A stretch of 5,374 nt of DNA from JBFWIL01 sp050256015 (lineage in GTDB: Bacteria; Bacteroidota; Bacteroidia; Bacteroidales; Prolixibacteraceae): NCBI GenBank assembly GCA_050256015.1, contig JBFWIL010000181.1:1-5374 (forward strand). Direction: 5' to 3'. Made by a program: the position numbers and the translations under genes. This document shows, one piece after another, positions 5,077-5,374 of this stretch; position 1 is the stretch's first letter, and every line of letters begins with the position of its first letter. Under the pieces are notes generated by a model. It searched no databases. It was not told the origin of the DNA and saw only the letters and a list, made by a program, of their open reading frames with translations.

Positions 5077-5374
5077 TTAGTTTATTCTTCTTAAGTAATG
5101 CAACAATTGTTCCACCAGGAATACCGGATCCCGGCGCTGAGCCAGTTCAATGCGAAAATCCAGTACGTCTGGCTTTGCTTCAGACCAGCCCGCTTTCATG
5201 GAGGCCCTGGAAAGACTCCGGATCACCTGTATGAACATCGAGTCGGAAAGGCTGATATCGAATAACACATCGAACGGAGTACGTATAAAAGACAGGATCA
5301 TATCGTTTTCTGGCTTTCCCCCGAACGAAAAGTCTTTTTTACCAAACTGCTGTTTTGTTCTGTCGGGTGTTTTG
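5077..5374 (-). CDS. DUF6913-like hypothetical protein (N-terminus cut by window edge)
   Basis: The frame is open from the window edge to a TAA at 5077, giving the last 98 residues. An internal ATG at 5301 is not the start, because coding continues upstream without a stop. The visible part has K-K-D-F-S-F-G-G-K-P, then F-D-V-L-F-D-I-S-L-S-D, then S-R-A-S-M-K-A-G-W, a short D-F-R-I segment, and a C-terminal helix V-E-Q-L-L-H-Y-L. That order (a D-F-x-F-x-G-K-P motif, a 'fDlLiDlS' strand, a K-x-G segment, a final E-Q-hhxYL helix) fits my memory of DUF6913, a small Bacteroidetes family of unknown function often found beside dapA. No signal peptide or membrane segment is visible. The stop lies 7 bp before dapA, so it is almost certainly in the same transcript. 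Function unknown. Confidence 0.75.
   Translation of the reverse strand, partial: KTPDRTKQQFGKKDFSFGGKPENDMILSFIRTPFDVLFDISLSDSMFIQVIRSLSRASMKAGWSEAKPDVLDFRIELAQRRDPVFLVEQLLHYLRRIN

Overview
The window looks like a piece of a Bacteroidetes chromosome, probably order Bacteroidales. The evidence is an ECF sigma / small membrane protein / DUF4097-type secreted protein operon with wording typical of that phylum, a DUF6913-like gene directly before dapA, the carboxy(nor)spermidine route to polyamines, and a TAnnTTTG-type -7 box. No genus can be named from the sequence. All seven genes lie on the minus strand, so the biological reading order runs from high to low coordinates. There is no RNA gene, mobile element or CRISPR array, and no gene-free stretch above 300 bases.

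Block 1 (5374 down to 3017) is a metabolic operon. It holds the C-terminal end of a DUF6913-like protein (cut by the window edge), then after 7 bp dapA (4-hydroxy-tetrahydrodipicolinate synthase, lysine/diaminopimelate pathway), then after 19 bp nspC (carboxynorspermidine/carboxyspermidine decarboxylase, polyamine synthesis). DapA uses aspartate semialdehyde directly. The dehydrogenase that normally precedes NspC uses the same compound, so the pair sits around one metabolic branch point. A weak hairpin followed by eight T residues lies after nspC.

Block 2 (about 2947 down to 744) is a compact ECF sigma regulatory operon with its own promoter candidate: TGCAACATTTT, 17 nt between AAC and CGTC, then a leader of roughly 40-45 nt. 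The order is ECF sigma factor, single-pass membrane protein (likely anti-sigma), and a secreted DUF4097-type beta-solenoid protein with strikingly regular 17-residue repeats. The last two genes overlap by 17 bp, with a strong Shine-Dalgarno sequence inside the upstream gene. The likely design is an autoregulated envelope-sensing module in which the membrane protein holds the sigma factor and the secreted protein is an output or a ligand; this is inference from architecture.

Block 3 (699 down to the window edge) encodes a lipoprotein of unknown function, cut at its C-terminus. A 44 bp gap separates it from the solenoid gene and holds a small hairpin and a -7-like box. It may be the fourth gene of the sigma operon or have its own promoter.

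The points most worth a second look are the nine-C homopolymer in the sigma factor linker (possible on/off slippage), the ECF-type promoter in front of the sigma gene, and the regular solenoid with a CxxC motif. Nothing here is clearly a wholly undescribed system.
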